From the NCBI GenBank assembly GCA_021819085.1, contig JAKASJ010000002.1:62001-126000 (forward strand): a stretch of DNA of 64,000 nucleotides. Direction: 5' to 3'. Source of the DNA: Pseudomonadota bacterium. Its GTDB lineage: Bacteria > Pseudomonadota > Gammaproteobacteria > Acidiferrobacterales > UBA6901. Shown here piece after piece: positions 24,305-33,945 of the stretch. Under the pieces are notes generated by a model that did not search any database, had not been told where the DNA came from, and saw only the letters and a list, made by a program, of their open reading frames with translations. The translations under genes were made by a program, and so were the position numbers. Numbering within the stretch: the first letter of the stretch is position 1; each line of letters starts with the position of its first letter.

Positions 24305-27016
24305 ATGGCGGCATCCAAGGCAGCGGGCAAGGCAAAAGCGGTTTACCTCAAGGACTACCGGCCGCCTGACTATCGCATCGATCATGTGCACCTCGAGTTT
24401 TTCCTGGACGAGCAGGCAACCCGGGTACTTGCGCAGCTGGATGTGACCGGCAGTGACATCTCCCGCGGCCGGCCGCTGGTGCTCGACGGACGCGAGCTTG
24501 ACCTGAAGTCGATTGCGCTGGACGGGCAACGCCTCGGTTCCGGCAGGGACTATCTGCTGGATGCCGAGTCCCTGACGATTCCACGCGTTCCGGGCCGTTT
24601 CACCCTGGAGATCGAAACCGAGATTCATCCGCGGAACAACACCACGCTCACGGGGCTGTATGTCTCCGGTGGCAATTTCTGTACCCAGTGCGAAGCCGAG
24701 GGCTTCCGCAAGATCACGTTTTTCCCGGATCGCCCGGATGTGATGGCCAGGTATACAACCACGATCGTGGCGGACAAAGTCCGCTATCCGGTTCTGCTGT
24801 CCAATGGCAATCCATCGGAGCGCGTCGACCTGGGCAATGGCCTGCATCGCGCAACCTGGGTGGATCCGTATCCGAAACCTTCCTACCTGTTCGCGCTGGT
24901 AGCCGGAGATCTTGCCTGTATCGAAGACCGGTTTGTGACGCGCTCCGGTCGTTCCGTGCAGCTGCGCATGTATGTCCAGCACCACAATGCCGACAAATGC
25001 GGGCATGCCATGGCGTCGCTCAAGAAGGCGATGCGCTGGGACGAGCAGGTGTTCGGGCGCGAGTACGATCTCGATATCTACCAGATCGTCGCCGTCGATG
25101 ATTTCAACATGGGAGCGATGGAGAACAAGGGGTTGAATGTTTTCAACTCCGTGTATGTCCTGGCCAGACCCGATACCGCTACCGATGCTGACTATCAGGC
25201 GATCGAGCGGGTGATCGCACACGAGTATTTTCATAATTGGTCGGGAAACCGGGTGACCTGCCGCGACTGGTTCCAGCTGAGTCTGAAGGAGGGCTTTACC
25301 GTGTTTCGCGACCAGGAGTTCGGCGCGGACGTGACCTCTCGCGGGGTGGCCCGGGTGCAGGACGTGAACGTGCTGCGCACGCACCAGTTCCGGGAGGACG
25401 CGGGGCCGATGGCGCATCCGGTACGGCCCGAATCCTACGTCGAGATCAACAATTTCTACACGACGACGGTCTACAACAAGGGTGCCGAAGTGGTTCGCAT
25501 GCTCCGGGAGCTGATCGGGGCAGACGCATTCCGCCGTGGCACCGATCTGTATTTCGATCGGCACGACGGCCATGCCGTTACGACCGACGATTTCGTCAAG
25601 GCGATGGAAGACGCCAGCGGCATCGATCTGGGACAGTTCCGGCTCTGGTACGGCCAGGCGGGCACGCCGCAAGTGCATATCGGGCGGGCCTATGATCCAC
25701 GCTCGGGGGTGTACATCCTGCATGTGCGCCAGACCTGTCCGCCGACACCCGGCCAGCCGCACAAGGAGCCCTTTCACATCCCGTTCGCGATCGCATTGCT
25801 CGATGGAGACGGACGGGAGCTGTCCGTCAGCCTGATGGGTGAGCACTCCGGGGTGGTGGGCACGCGTGTGCTGCAGGTGCGGCAGGCCGAGGAAACCTTC
25901 GTGTGCGTCGGTGTTCCGCAGGAGCCGGTACCATCGCTGCTGCGCGGATTTTCGGCGCCGGTCAGACTGCAGACCGATCTGAGTGAGCGCGAACGCTGCT
26001 TTCTGCTGGGCTGCGACCGTGATCCGTTCAGCCGCTGGGAAGCCGGCCAGCAGCTGGCTGCCGGATTCATCCTCGATCTTGCGGCAAAGCCCCGCAGGCG
26101 CGGCATGCAGCCACTGGATCCGCAGTTCGTCGAAGCCTTCCGTGCGACGCTGCGCAGCGACGATCCGGACAAGGCGATGATCGCGCAGGTGCTAGCCCTG
26201 CCGTCCGAAGCCTACCTTGCCGACCTGATGGATCCGGTCGACCCCCAGGCGCTGCACGACGCACGCGTGTCGGTGCTTCGTGCCCTGGCGCTGACGCTGC
26301 GCGACGATCTGTTTGCCATATACCAGGACAATGTCGGGCGGGGAGGCTACAGCGTCGATCCGGAGTCCGTCGGACGCCGCAGTCTTAAGAATCTGTGCCT
26401 TTCGTACCTGATGGAGCTCGATGATCCGCAAGTGCGGGAGATGTGTGTCGCGCAGTTTCGCCGCGCCGACAACATGACCGACGTGATGGCTGCATTGCGG
26501 GCACTCGCCGGCACCGACTGCCGCGAGCGCCGTGATGTGCTTGCCGAGTTTCATGATAAATGGCGGGATGAGCCGCTGGTTCTGGACAAGTGGTTCGCGC
26601 TCCAGGCCACGTCGCGGTTGCCCGGGACACTCGCCGAGGTGAAGGCGCTCACGCGCCATCCGGCGTTCACCTTGAAGAATCCCAACCGGGTGCGTGCACT
26701 CATAGGTTCGTTCTGCGCCGGCAATCCCGCTCGGTTCCACGACCGCAGCGGCGCCGGCTACACGTTTCTGGCCGACCAGGTTCTGAAAATCGACCGGCTG
26801 AACCCGCAGCTCGCGGCCCGGCTCGCCGGGGCGCTCAGCCTGTGGCACAAGTATGAAGCGCGGCGCCAGGTGCTCATGAAGAAGCAGCTCGAACGCATTC
26901 TGCGCGAGCCGGCGCTTTCCCGGGACGTGCAGGAAATTGCGTCGAAGAGTCTCGGATCAGCGGGTGTGGAAGGGAAGACCCGGGGCGGTGCGCGTCGCCG
27001 GAGCGGGCGGCGCTGA
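24305..27016 (+). CDS. pepN: Aminopeptidase N (M1 family)
   Basis: A 903-residue zinc aminopeptidase of the cytoplasm that removes N-terminal residues from peptides. Visible features: KDYRPPDYRIDHVHLEF start like E. coli PepN, the GAMEN exopeptidase motif near residue 270, zinc ligands HEYFHNWSGNR near 306-316, and the third ligand Glu in LKEGFTVFRDQEF near 329. The C-terminal HEAT-like domain is full length and ends with a basic tail (GGARRRSGRR) not found in E. coli. The ATG at 24305 has GGGAG at 9 bases and matches the homologous start; a longer in-frame extension to 24176 is not family-like. It abuts the convergent DUF465 gene with no space. Confidence 0.96.
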   Translation: MAASKAAGKAKAVYLKDYRPPDYRIDHVHLEFFLDEQATRVLAQLDVTGSDISRGRPLVLDGRELDLKSIALDGQRLGSGRDYLLDAESLTIPRVPGRFTLEIETEIHPRNNTTLTGLYVSGGNFCTQCEAEGFRKITFFPDRPDVMARYTTTIVADKVRYPVLLSNGNPSERVDLGNGLHRATWVDPYPKPSYLFALVAGDLACIEDRFVTRSGRSVQLRMYVQHHNADKCGHAMASLKKAMRWDEQVFGREYDLDIYQIVAVDDFNMGAMENKGLNVFNSVYVLARPDTATDADYQAIERVIAHEYFHNWSGNRVTCRDWFQLSLKEGFTVFRDQEFGADVTSRGVARVQDVNVLRTHQFREDAGPMAHPVRPESYVEINNFYTTTVYNKGAEVVRMLRELIGADAFRRGTDLYFDRHDGHAVTTDDFVKAMEDASGIDLGQFRLWYGQAGTPQVHIGRAYDPRSGVYILHVRQTCPPTPGQPHKEPFHIPFAIALLDGDGRELSVSLMGEHSGVVGTRVLQVRQAEETFVCVGVPQEPVPSLLRGFSAPVRLQTDLSERERCFLLGCDRDPFSRWEAGQQLAAGFILDLAAKPRRRGMQPLDPQFVEAFRATLRSDDPDKAMIAQVLALPSEAYLADLMDPVDPQALHDARVSVLRALALTLRDDLFAIYQDNVGRGGYSVDPESVGRRSLKNLCLSYLMELDDPQVREMCVAQFRRADNMTDVMAALRALAGTDCRERRDVLAEFHDKWRDEPLVLDKWFALQATSRLPGTLAEVKALTRHPAFTLKNPNRVRALIGSFCAGNPARFHDRSGAGYTFLADQVLKIDRLNPQLAARLAGALSLWHKYEARRQVLMKKQLERILREPALSRDVQEIASKSLGSAGVEGKTRGGARRRSGRR

Positions 27017-27223
27017 TCAGGCGTTCAGGTCCGGAATCATGCGGCTTTCGAGACGCGCGATGAAGTCCTTCAACTGCAGTTTTCGTTTCTTCAGGCGCCG
27101 CAGCTGCAGCTGGTCGGCGAACAGATCCGCCGACAGCTGGGAAATGACCTGATCGAGACCCCGGTGCTCCAGGCGCAACTGCAGCAGCAGCTGCCGCAGA
27201 GATTCGCCGTCTTCGTTTTCCAT
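27017..27223 (-). CDS. YdcH family protein (DUF465)
   Basis: A 68-residue helical hairpin protein. The C-terminal LRRLKKRKLQLKDFIARLE is the hallmark of the DUF465/YdcH family (L..lK..KL.LKD.i). Function is unknown in the family; members are small, charged, and predicted coiled-coil. The stop codon abuts the stop of the convergent pepN (27016/27017), so no terminator can fit between the two coding regions. Confidence 0.82.
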   Translation of the reverse strand: MENEDGESLRQLLLQLRLEHRGLDQVISQLSADLFADQLQLRRLKKRKLQLKDFIARLESRMIPDLNA

Positions 27224-27839
27224 GTTCGTATTCTTCTCGTTGCTGCCAGGTCGATACCCCGTGCCTCATGACGATCAATGCCGCGATCCGGCGCCACCCG
27301 CGGCCGGATTCCAGCTGTGATCATAGGGCTTTGCCATGTTCGGGTACACGCCGGTGCAGGCTGTATATTGATGAATTATAGTCGCATGGAGCCGGAAGCG
27401 ACGGATCCGCGGCTGCCATCCTTTGTCCGCGACATGCGGTCCGAAGCTGCCCGGAAAAGTCGCGAGCCGGGCGGTTCTGTTCCGGTTTCAGGCACGTTCT
27501 GCAATGTGGCCGATCAACCAAGGTGCGATGTCTGAGATCGTCCTCCCGGTGGAGATTTCGCGCAACCGCGCCCCCCGCCCGGGTGGGCTGCGGCGCAGCG
27601 GGGCGCCAAGAAATTTCCGGCGGCGCCGACCGGCCCCGGGGCTGGACGACGGGGCGGAATAGCGGGAACATGGTCCGGCAGATCGAACTATTGCTGCCCA
27701 GGCTGCGGGGGCGGTAGGGCGCCGGTGCGCAGGCTGTTGCGTCCGTCCTGTCTCCGGAAGCGGCCGAGGAACCATTGGCTCCGGGCGCTGTCGGACGGAT
27801 CAGATCCCTGAATTGAAGCACTGTTAGAGGAACACGAAC
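27224..27839. other. Long intergenic region, no gene seen
   Basis: A 616-base gap between the DUF465 start and the next plus-strand gene. There is a small AT-rich patch around 27360-27385 (tgtatattgatgaattatag) that could hold a promoter. Open frames on either strand are Arg/Pro-rich shadows. No RNA motif is recognised. Confidence 0.4.
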
Positions 27840-28235
27840 ATGGATTACACCGAGGCAGAAAATCAAATCGCACAGGTCCAGCAGCAGTCCCAGACCGTGA
27901 TCCAGAATATGCAGCAGTTCGCACAGAAGCTGCGTTCGGCGGCCCCGGACGAGACGACCGGACGCGAATGGGCGCTGGACTTGCGTGAAATCGCGATGTC
28001 TATGCAGACCCAGAATCAGGCCATGGTGGGACTGGTCAACCAGATGGCAGAGTACATCAAGACGCTGGAGTCGCAGCTGGCGACGCACCCCAGCCCGAGC
28101 ATTCAGCCGCGCGGATGGGCAGCGCAGTCGTCCGGCGGCGGAGGGTTCTGGAGCAGCGTCACGAGCGGCCTGGGGGTTGGCGCCGGATTTGCCGTGGCAA
28201 ACGATCTGGTCGGTGACCTTTTCAACATGTTCTAG
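27840..28235 (+). CDS. Hypothetical protein with coiled coil and glycine-rich C-terminus
   Basis: A 131-residue protein of unknown function. Residues 1-85 are strongly helical and Gln-rich (QIAQVQQQSQTVIQNMQQFAQKL, then MQTQNQAMVGLVNQMAEYIKTLES), likely a coiled coil. Residues 100-131 form a short hydrophobic glycine-rich tail (GFWSSVTSGLGVGAGFAVANDLVGDLFNMF), like the glycine-zipper tails of some membrane-associated small proteins. AGAGGAA lies at a proper distance before the ATG, which supports real expression. There is no signal peptide. The pattern suggests a small oligomer that touches a membrane; this is inference. Confidence 0.6.
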   Translation: MDYTEAENQIAQVQQQSQTVIQNMQQFAQKLRSAAPDETTGREWALDLREIAMSMQTQNQAMVGLVNQMAEYIKTLESQLATHPSPSIQPRGWAAQSSGGGGFWSSVTSGLGVGAGFAVANDLVGDLFNMF

Positions 28236-28380
28236 CCGGATTCCGGCGCGTTACCATGCGGTTTCCGGGCCGGCTCTGTCCGTCCCGGGTGCCGCGGTGG
28301 ACTGATTGCGCAGCCCCATAAATTGTTGGCGAGCCGCGAGATGAAGTTTTCCGTTCCCGTCGGACGGTCAAAGTTCTCCC

Positions 28381-28734
28381 ATGGACAAACCCAAGATAAT
28401 CACGGCCCTGCCGCAATGCCGCTACAAACTCGGCGCATTCCTCATTACCGTGCTGGGTGAGGTCGAAAGCGGCGATGGGGTGAGTTATCGCTACATTGCC
28501 GCTGTCATTACGGAAGGTGATCCGGAGCCGGGTCTGTACGTGACGTCCGAGCGTGCGGCCGGCAGTTCCGGGCATACGGGCAAGCATGCCATGCGTATCA
28601 TCATGCGCGACGGTGCGCAGGTCATCGGTACTTCGGACCGCTGGGGCAATCTCGATATGTTCGTCAGCGATGCCCTGGAAGTCGTGGCGCGGCTCCTGGA
28701 CCTGCAGGATGAGCAGCCTTATCCGCTGAGTTGA
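28381..28734 (+). CDS. Conserved-looking hypothetical protein
   Basis: A 117-residue soluble protein beginning MDKPKIITALPQCRYKLGAF. Its predicted alternating beta strands (FLITVLGEVES, YRYIAAVITEG, GLYVTSERA) and a C-terminal helix (DMFVSDALEVVARLLDLQDE) suggest a compact alpha/beta fold. I do not recognise the family. The codon choice and composition match the surrounding genes, so it looks real. It is 145 bases downstream of the glycine-tailed protein on the same strand and may or may not share its transcript. Confidence 0.6.
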   Translation: MDKPKIITALPQCRYKLGAFLITVLGEVESGDGVSYRYIAAVITEGDPEPGLYVTSERAAGSSGHTGKHAMRIIMRDGAQVIGTSDRWGNLDMFVSDALEVVARLLDLQDEQPYPLS

Positions 28735-28848
28735 TCCGCAGCGCCGTGCCTGCCCCGGACAGGAATCCCCGCGGCGTGCGCAGTTCAGATCCGCTGCCGC
28801 CGATCTGACCCCTTAATCCAGCCCGGCCGGTCTCGTCCTGCGGGGTCC

Positions 28849-29157
28849 TCAGTCCTGCTTTTCAGGCTCCCCGGGCTTCGTCCGGCCGACCCTGCTCAGC
28901 GGAATCACGACGTGCCCGGCACCGGCCGGCTCGTCGACATAGCGGGGTCGCTGGTTCATGGACCTTCCGGCCGCCTCCGCGAGTTCTCGCTCACGTGCGG
29001 CAATGAGCCCGAAGCATTCGCGGATCCCCTGCACGGTCTCATCGGAAAGCGGATGGCTGTGTCCGGGCCGGGTAAACGTGTCCTTGGCTACGTCAGCCAG
29101 CACTTTCTTGACTGAGCGCAGAATTCGTTCTTCCGCGGAGAGAGCCTCGGTGTTCAT
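28849..29157 (-). CDS. Conserved-looking hypothetical protein, helical
   Basis: A 102-residue protein starting MNTEALSAEERILRSVKKVLADVAKDT, followed by LSDETVQGIRECFGLIAARERELAEAAGRS and a proline/basic C-terminus ending in PLSRVGR and a charged tail. The two helices with conserved-looking acidic/basic pattern suggest a small helical DNA- or protein-binding module. I recall similar unnamed proteins in other sulfur-oxidising gammaproteobacteria, but cannot name a family. A GAAGGTGA precedes the start. Confidence 0.6.
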   Translation of the reverse strand: MNTEALSAEERILRSVKKVLADVAKDTFTRPGHSHPLSDETVQGIRECFGLIAARERELAEAAGRSMNQRPRYVDEPAGAGHVVIPLSRVGRTKPGEPEKQD

Positions 29158-29263
29158 AGTTCACCTTCTGGCGCCGCCTGACGCCGTCGTGTTTGGAATT
29201 GATTAATACGTATTCTGACACAGTTTGCCTGCCGGTCCGCGATTACTGGTGCCGGCGGGTATT

Positions 29264-30640
29264 TCATCGGGGCATTGCCTGGCTGTTTGGAGCAAGCCTG
29301 TTGGCCGGCGCCGCCGTGGCTGAAAGTGCAAGGTCTTTCAGGGTCTTGTTGCCTATTGAATCCTCCAGGGCCCGATCCATGCCCTCGATCAGCCGGTCCA
29401 CAAAGGGTTCATTCGGCAGCCTGCGGGCCAACGGGGCATTGTCCTCCCCTGAGCTGCGTACCGCGTCCATCAGGGTTGTTAGGGGTACGGTCTCGGGACA
29501 TCTCGCCGGAAGGTAATGCTCCGGTTCTCCGGCCGATCGCACCACGAGTCCGTGCCGTTCGAGCAGGTTCAGCATGCCTGAGACGAGCGTCTCGGGAATT
29601 CCCGCCTGCCTGGTGAGGCTGTCGCGGCTGCACTCCGGTCCGCTGCCGTAGTGATTGCGGACGATCCAGGCCATGAGTATGAGCGCAAGCTGCTCCTGTC
29701 CGCGGGCGCTGAGATGCAGTTTCCGGCGATGCAGGGCGAGAGACTCGGGGTGCTGGTGATAGAAGGCGATGCTGGCGCCCACCAGCAGTATTGACCAGCT
29801 CAGATACAGCCAGATCATGAACATGACCACGATGGCAAAACCTGAATAGATCGCGCTGTAGTGCGTCGAGCCTACGACAAACGAAGCGAAAAGCCAGCCG
29901 GTCCCCTCCCACAGAGCGCCGGCAATGATGCCGCCGGTCACGGCAGACCGCAGCCGTACCTTGGTATTCGGAATGAACATGTAGACAAACGAGAAGGCCG
30001 CGATGACCAACGCGTACGGAACCAGAGCACCAATGATCCGCAGCGCTGCGCCCAGCGGCTCGGTTTGCGCCAATGCCTTTACTATGGATGCATTCATCAG
30101 AGTGGCGGTCAGGCCCATCGCCGAGAACACCAGTACCGGGCCGACGGTCAGTACGCTCAGATACTGGCTGAAGCGCTGAATCAGCGGTCTGGTCTGTTCC
30201 ACCTGCCAGGTGTAGTTGAAGGCGCGCTCCACCTTCTGGACCAGCGACGCTACTGTGTAGATCAGCAACCCCAGCCCCAGAGCGCCGAGTACGCCGACCT
30301 TGATGTGTTCGACGAACCCGATGATACGCGCGCTGATTACGCCGCTCTTGTCGCCCAGCGGCGCCAGAAAGTGAAGCAGCAACGGCCGTATGGCATTGTG
30401 CACGCCGAATGCCTTGAGCACGGAAAAGCTGACGGCAAGCAGCGGCACAAGCGATAGCAGTGTGGTGTATACCAGCCCCATGGCCTGTAGCGTGAGCTGT
30501 CCATCGGTAATGTCGTGTATCACGACATGGACCACGCGTAACAGCCATCGGACCCGCCGGCGCAGCGGGCTAAGCGATGCCAGATCCGCATTCCAGAGGG
30601 ATTCGTTGAGAGCATTGCGGAATCTGCCGAATTCCATCAT
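29264..30640 (-). CDS. YihY/BrkB family inner-membrane protein with C-terminal winged-helix region
   Basis: A 458-residue inner-membrane protein of the YihY (formerly 'RNase BN', UPF0761) family. About six membrane segments lie between residues 45 and 300, starting with LVYTTLLSLVPLLAVSFSVL and including FSFVYMFIPNTKVRLRSAVTGG and FAIVVMFMIWLYLSWSILLVGASIAFY, the family signature. After residue 320 a soluble region includes a winged-helix-like segment (SRDSLTRQAGIPETLVSGMLNLLERHGLVV). It is not a nuclease despite the older name; its function is unclear. The ATG at 30640 has GAGGA at 8 bases; upstream in-frame codons add residues outside the family. Confidence 0.88.
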   Translation of the reverse strand: MMEFGRFRNALNESLWNADLASLSPLRRRVRWLLRVVHVVIHDITDGQLTLQAMGLVYTTLLSLVPLLAVSFSVLKAFGVHNAIRPLLLHFLAPLGDKSGVISARIIGFVEHIKVGVLGALGLGLLIYTVASLVQKVERAFNYTWQVEQTRPLIQRFSQYLSVLTVGPVLVFSAMGLTATLMNASIVKALAQTEPLGAALRIIGALVPYALVIAAFSFVYMFIPNTKVRLRSAVTGGIIAGALWEGTGWLFASFVVGSTHYSAIYSGFAIVVMFMIWLYLSWSILLVGASIAFYHQHPESLALHRRKLHLSARGQEQLALILMAWIVRNHYGSGPECSRDSLTRQAGIPETLVSGMLNLLERHGLVVRSAGEPEHYLPARCPETVPLTTLMDAVRSSGEDNAPLARRLPNEPFVDRLIEGMDRALEDSIGNKTLKDLALSATAAPANRLAPNSQAMPR

Positions 30641-30895
30641 GGCACGCATCCTCATGCCGTCCGTCGGAGCGGTTATTGGCGTATTTCGCAGATTGCGACA
30701 GGCCGGTGACCGGTAATATACAATGATCACGGACACAAGCATAACCGCGGGCTGTCCGGCCGTGCGGTATTGCTTCCGTTTGCGCTCACCGCACGGTACG
30801 GCCGGTGCCGTCATCTTCGTCCGTCCATTGACCGTCTATCCGGCGGGAATTTTCGGGGTGCCGGTTTGCGGAAACAATTGTCCCGGCGCTGGTCT

Positions 30896-31009
30896 ATGAA
30901 GATATGGAACCAGAACCAGCAGCAGTCCCGGGGCTGGCCATGGTTCGTTGTCATGCCGAACAAAACGGGTTTTTGCGGCAAAGGAATTGTTGTCCAGCTT
31001 TGGAGGTGA
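30896..31009 (+). CDS. Possible small protein (37 aa), coupled to the next tiny ORF
   Basis: The peptide reads MKIWNQNQQQSRGWPWFV and continues VMPNKTGFCGKGIVVQLWR. Its TGA lies inside GGAGGTGA, which acts as the Shine-Dalgarno for the ATG at 31018. The polypeptide is less Arg/Ala-biased than shadows in this GC-rich DNA. There is no strong ribosome binding site of its own. No family is known to me. Confidence 0.3.
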   Translation: MKIWNQNQQQSRGWPWFVVMPNKTGFCGKGIVVQLWR

Positions 31010-31017
31010 TCGAGGCT

Positions 31018-31155
31018 ATGAAACTGCGCAATCGGTTTGCGACCATGTCCCGCGTCGTGCGGCAGCGGCAAAAGCGGCGTGCGGACGCCCAACAGCCCGG
31101 AACCCCTCCGGCCAAGCGCCTGAAGGCGCCATGGTCGGTGAAGAGCGATCGATGA
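31018..31155 (+). CDS. Possible small basic protein (45 aa)
   Basis: It begins MKLRNRFATMSRVVRQRQKR and has 13-14 Lys/Arg in 45 residues. It is preceded by a near-perfect GGAGGTGA at 8 bases, the strongest ribosome binding site in this gap. It could be a real nucleic-acid-binding microprotein. The arrangement with the ORF at 30896 suggests translational coupling. Not recognised. Confidence 0.35.
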   Translation: MKLRNRFATMSRVVRQRQKRRADAQQPGTPPAKRLKAPWSVKSDR

Positions 31156-31263
31156 CGCTGTGCCGGGCGGCGGGCGCAAGCTCTGTTATCCGGTGAGGGT
31201 GGAGTCGCGGAATGCACAAAGCCTGAGCGGGCGCGATCCGGCCGCGCGGGATGCGGCCGGCCG

Positions 31264-32721
<1,458 letters not shown>

Positions 32722-32735
32722 CGTTTCTCCCAGTA

Positions 32736-33923
32736 CTACGGATAATCCGCCGTCTCGCCGGTGCGTTCACGCAAAAGCAGCTGCTTGAAGCTGGGCCAGA
32801 TGTCTTCCTTGTTCTCGATCTTGAGGGCGTGGAAGTTGGCAGCTTCTATCTTCTCGAAAAGCTCCAGCAGCGAATCGCCATAGGATCCGGAATTGAGCGG
32901 CTTGATTTCTCCGTAACCGAACAGATTGCAGACTTCGGCCAGTTCCCGCGCCGCTCTGAGCGCCGCCGGATTGTCCTGGGTCCAGTTGTCCCCGTCCGAG
33001 CAATGGAAGGCATAGACATTCCAAAGCGAGGGATGGAACCGCTCCTTGATGATTTCCAGTGCCTTCAGATATCCCGAGGAAATGATCGTTCCTCCAGACC
33101 CACCCTTGGTGAAGAACTCTTCTTCGCTTACCTCCCGGGCCTGTGCATCGTGCGCTATGAATACGACCTGAACATTGTTGTAGCGGGTTCTGGCGAACTG
33201 GTACAGCAGGAAGAAGAAGCTGCGCGCAAGATATTTCTTCATGGTATCCATCGATCCCGAGGTGTCCATGATGCACAGGACCACGGCGTTGGATTGAAAT
33301 CGCTGATCGCGCACGATGTGGCGGTACTTGAGATCATCGCGGTGAAAGGGGAAGCGTGCCAGTCCAAGTTCGCTGACGGGGGTTGTGCGCGCCGCCTGCT
33401 TGCGGCGCATGCGCGCCATCGCCGTTCGCTTCTTGTCGAGGTGGGCACGGATGCCCACTCGGCGGAACCCCTTGCGCTTGCGCATGCTTTCGACAGGAAC
33501 CTCGCGCAGCTTCTTGCGTTCCATGTCGGGCAGCTCCAGGTCCTCGAACATGATGTCGACCAGTTCCTCGAGCGTGATTTCGGTCTCGTAGTAGTCGACG
33601 CCCGGCTGGTTCCCGGCCTTGCCGCCGGACTGTGCTCCTTCGCCCTCGTCGATCACCTGTCCCGGCTGGCTGTCGCCCGGCCCGCTGCCGACTCCCGGGG
33701 AGTCGTCGCCGAATATGAAGTGGTACTCGCGCACGCCGCGGATCGGAACCTTGATGATCTTGTCGCGGCTCTGGCCGATGATGGACTCCTCGGCGACGAT
33801 GTCAGCTACGTTTTCGCGGATGGCCTCGCGCACCTTCTGACGGTGACGCAGACGGTCCCCGGCACTGCGGTCCGAGCGCAGTGCATCGGACTCGGAATAT
33901 GAGCGAAACACCGATTCGGTCAT
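32736..33923 (-). CDS. yeaH: YhbH/YeaH family protein (DUF444)
   Basis: A 395-residue cytoplasmic protein. The N-terminal half is basic and partly disordered (GDDSPGVGSGPGDSQPGQ). The C-terminal half is a von Willebrand A-like domain with the metal-site motif CIMDTSGSMDTMKKYLARSFFF and a TKGGSGGTIISSGYLKAL segment. The family is invariably coupled to the kinase PrkA and probably acts as its partner. It lies 22 bases downstream of prkA and 14 upstream of spoVR on the same strand. The ATG at 33923 has GGAG upstream. Confidence 0.94.
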   Translation of the reverse strand: MTESVFRSYSESDALRSDRSAGDRLRHRQKVREAIRENVADIVAEESIIGQSRDKIIKVPIRGVREYHFIFGDDSPGVGSGPGDSQPGQVIDEGEGAQSGGKAGNQPGVDYYETEITLEELVDIMFEDLELPDMERKKLREVPVESMRKRKGFRRVGIRAHLDKKRTAMARMRRKQAARTTPVSELGLARFPFHRDDLKYRHIVRDQRFQSNAVVLCIMDTSGSMDTMKKYLARSFFFLLYQFARTRYNNVQVVFIAHDAQAREVSEEEFFTKGGSGGTIISSGYLKALEIIKERFHPSLWNVYAFHCSDGDNWTQDNPAALRAARELAEVCNLFGYGEIKPLNSGSYGDSLLELFEKIEAANFHALKIENKEDIWPSFKQLLLRERTGETADYP

Positions 33924-33945
33924 ACCATGAACTCCGCGATCGCAC

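Noticed and set aside
23984-25846. A 620-residue open frame antisense to pepN
   Set aside because: It mirrors the codon pattern of pepN, has no ribosome binding site and no recognisable domain; pepN on + has every family motif.
27321-28088. A 255-residue minus-strand frame over the glycine-tailed protein gene
   Set aside because: The plus-strand gene has a good ribosome binding site and balanced composition; the reverse frame does not.
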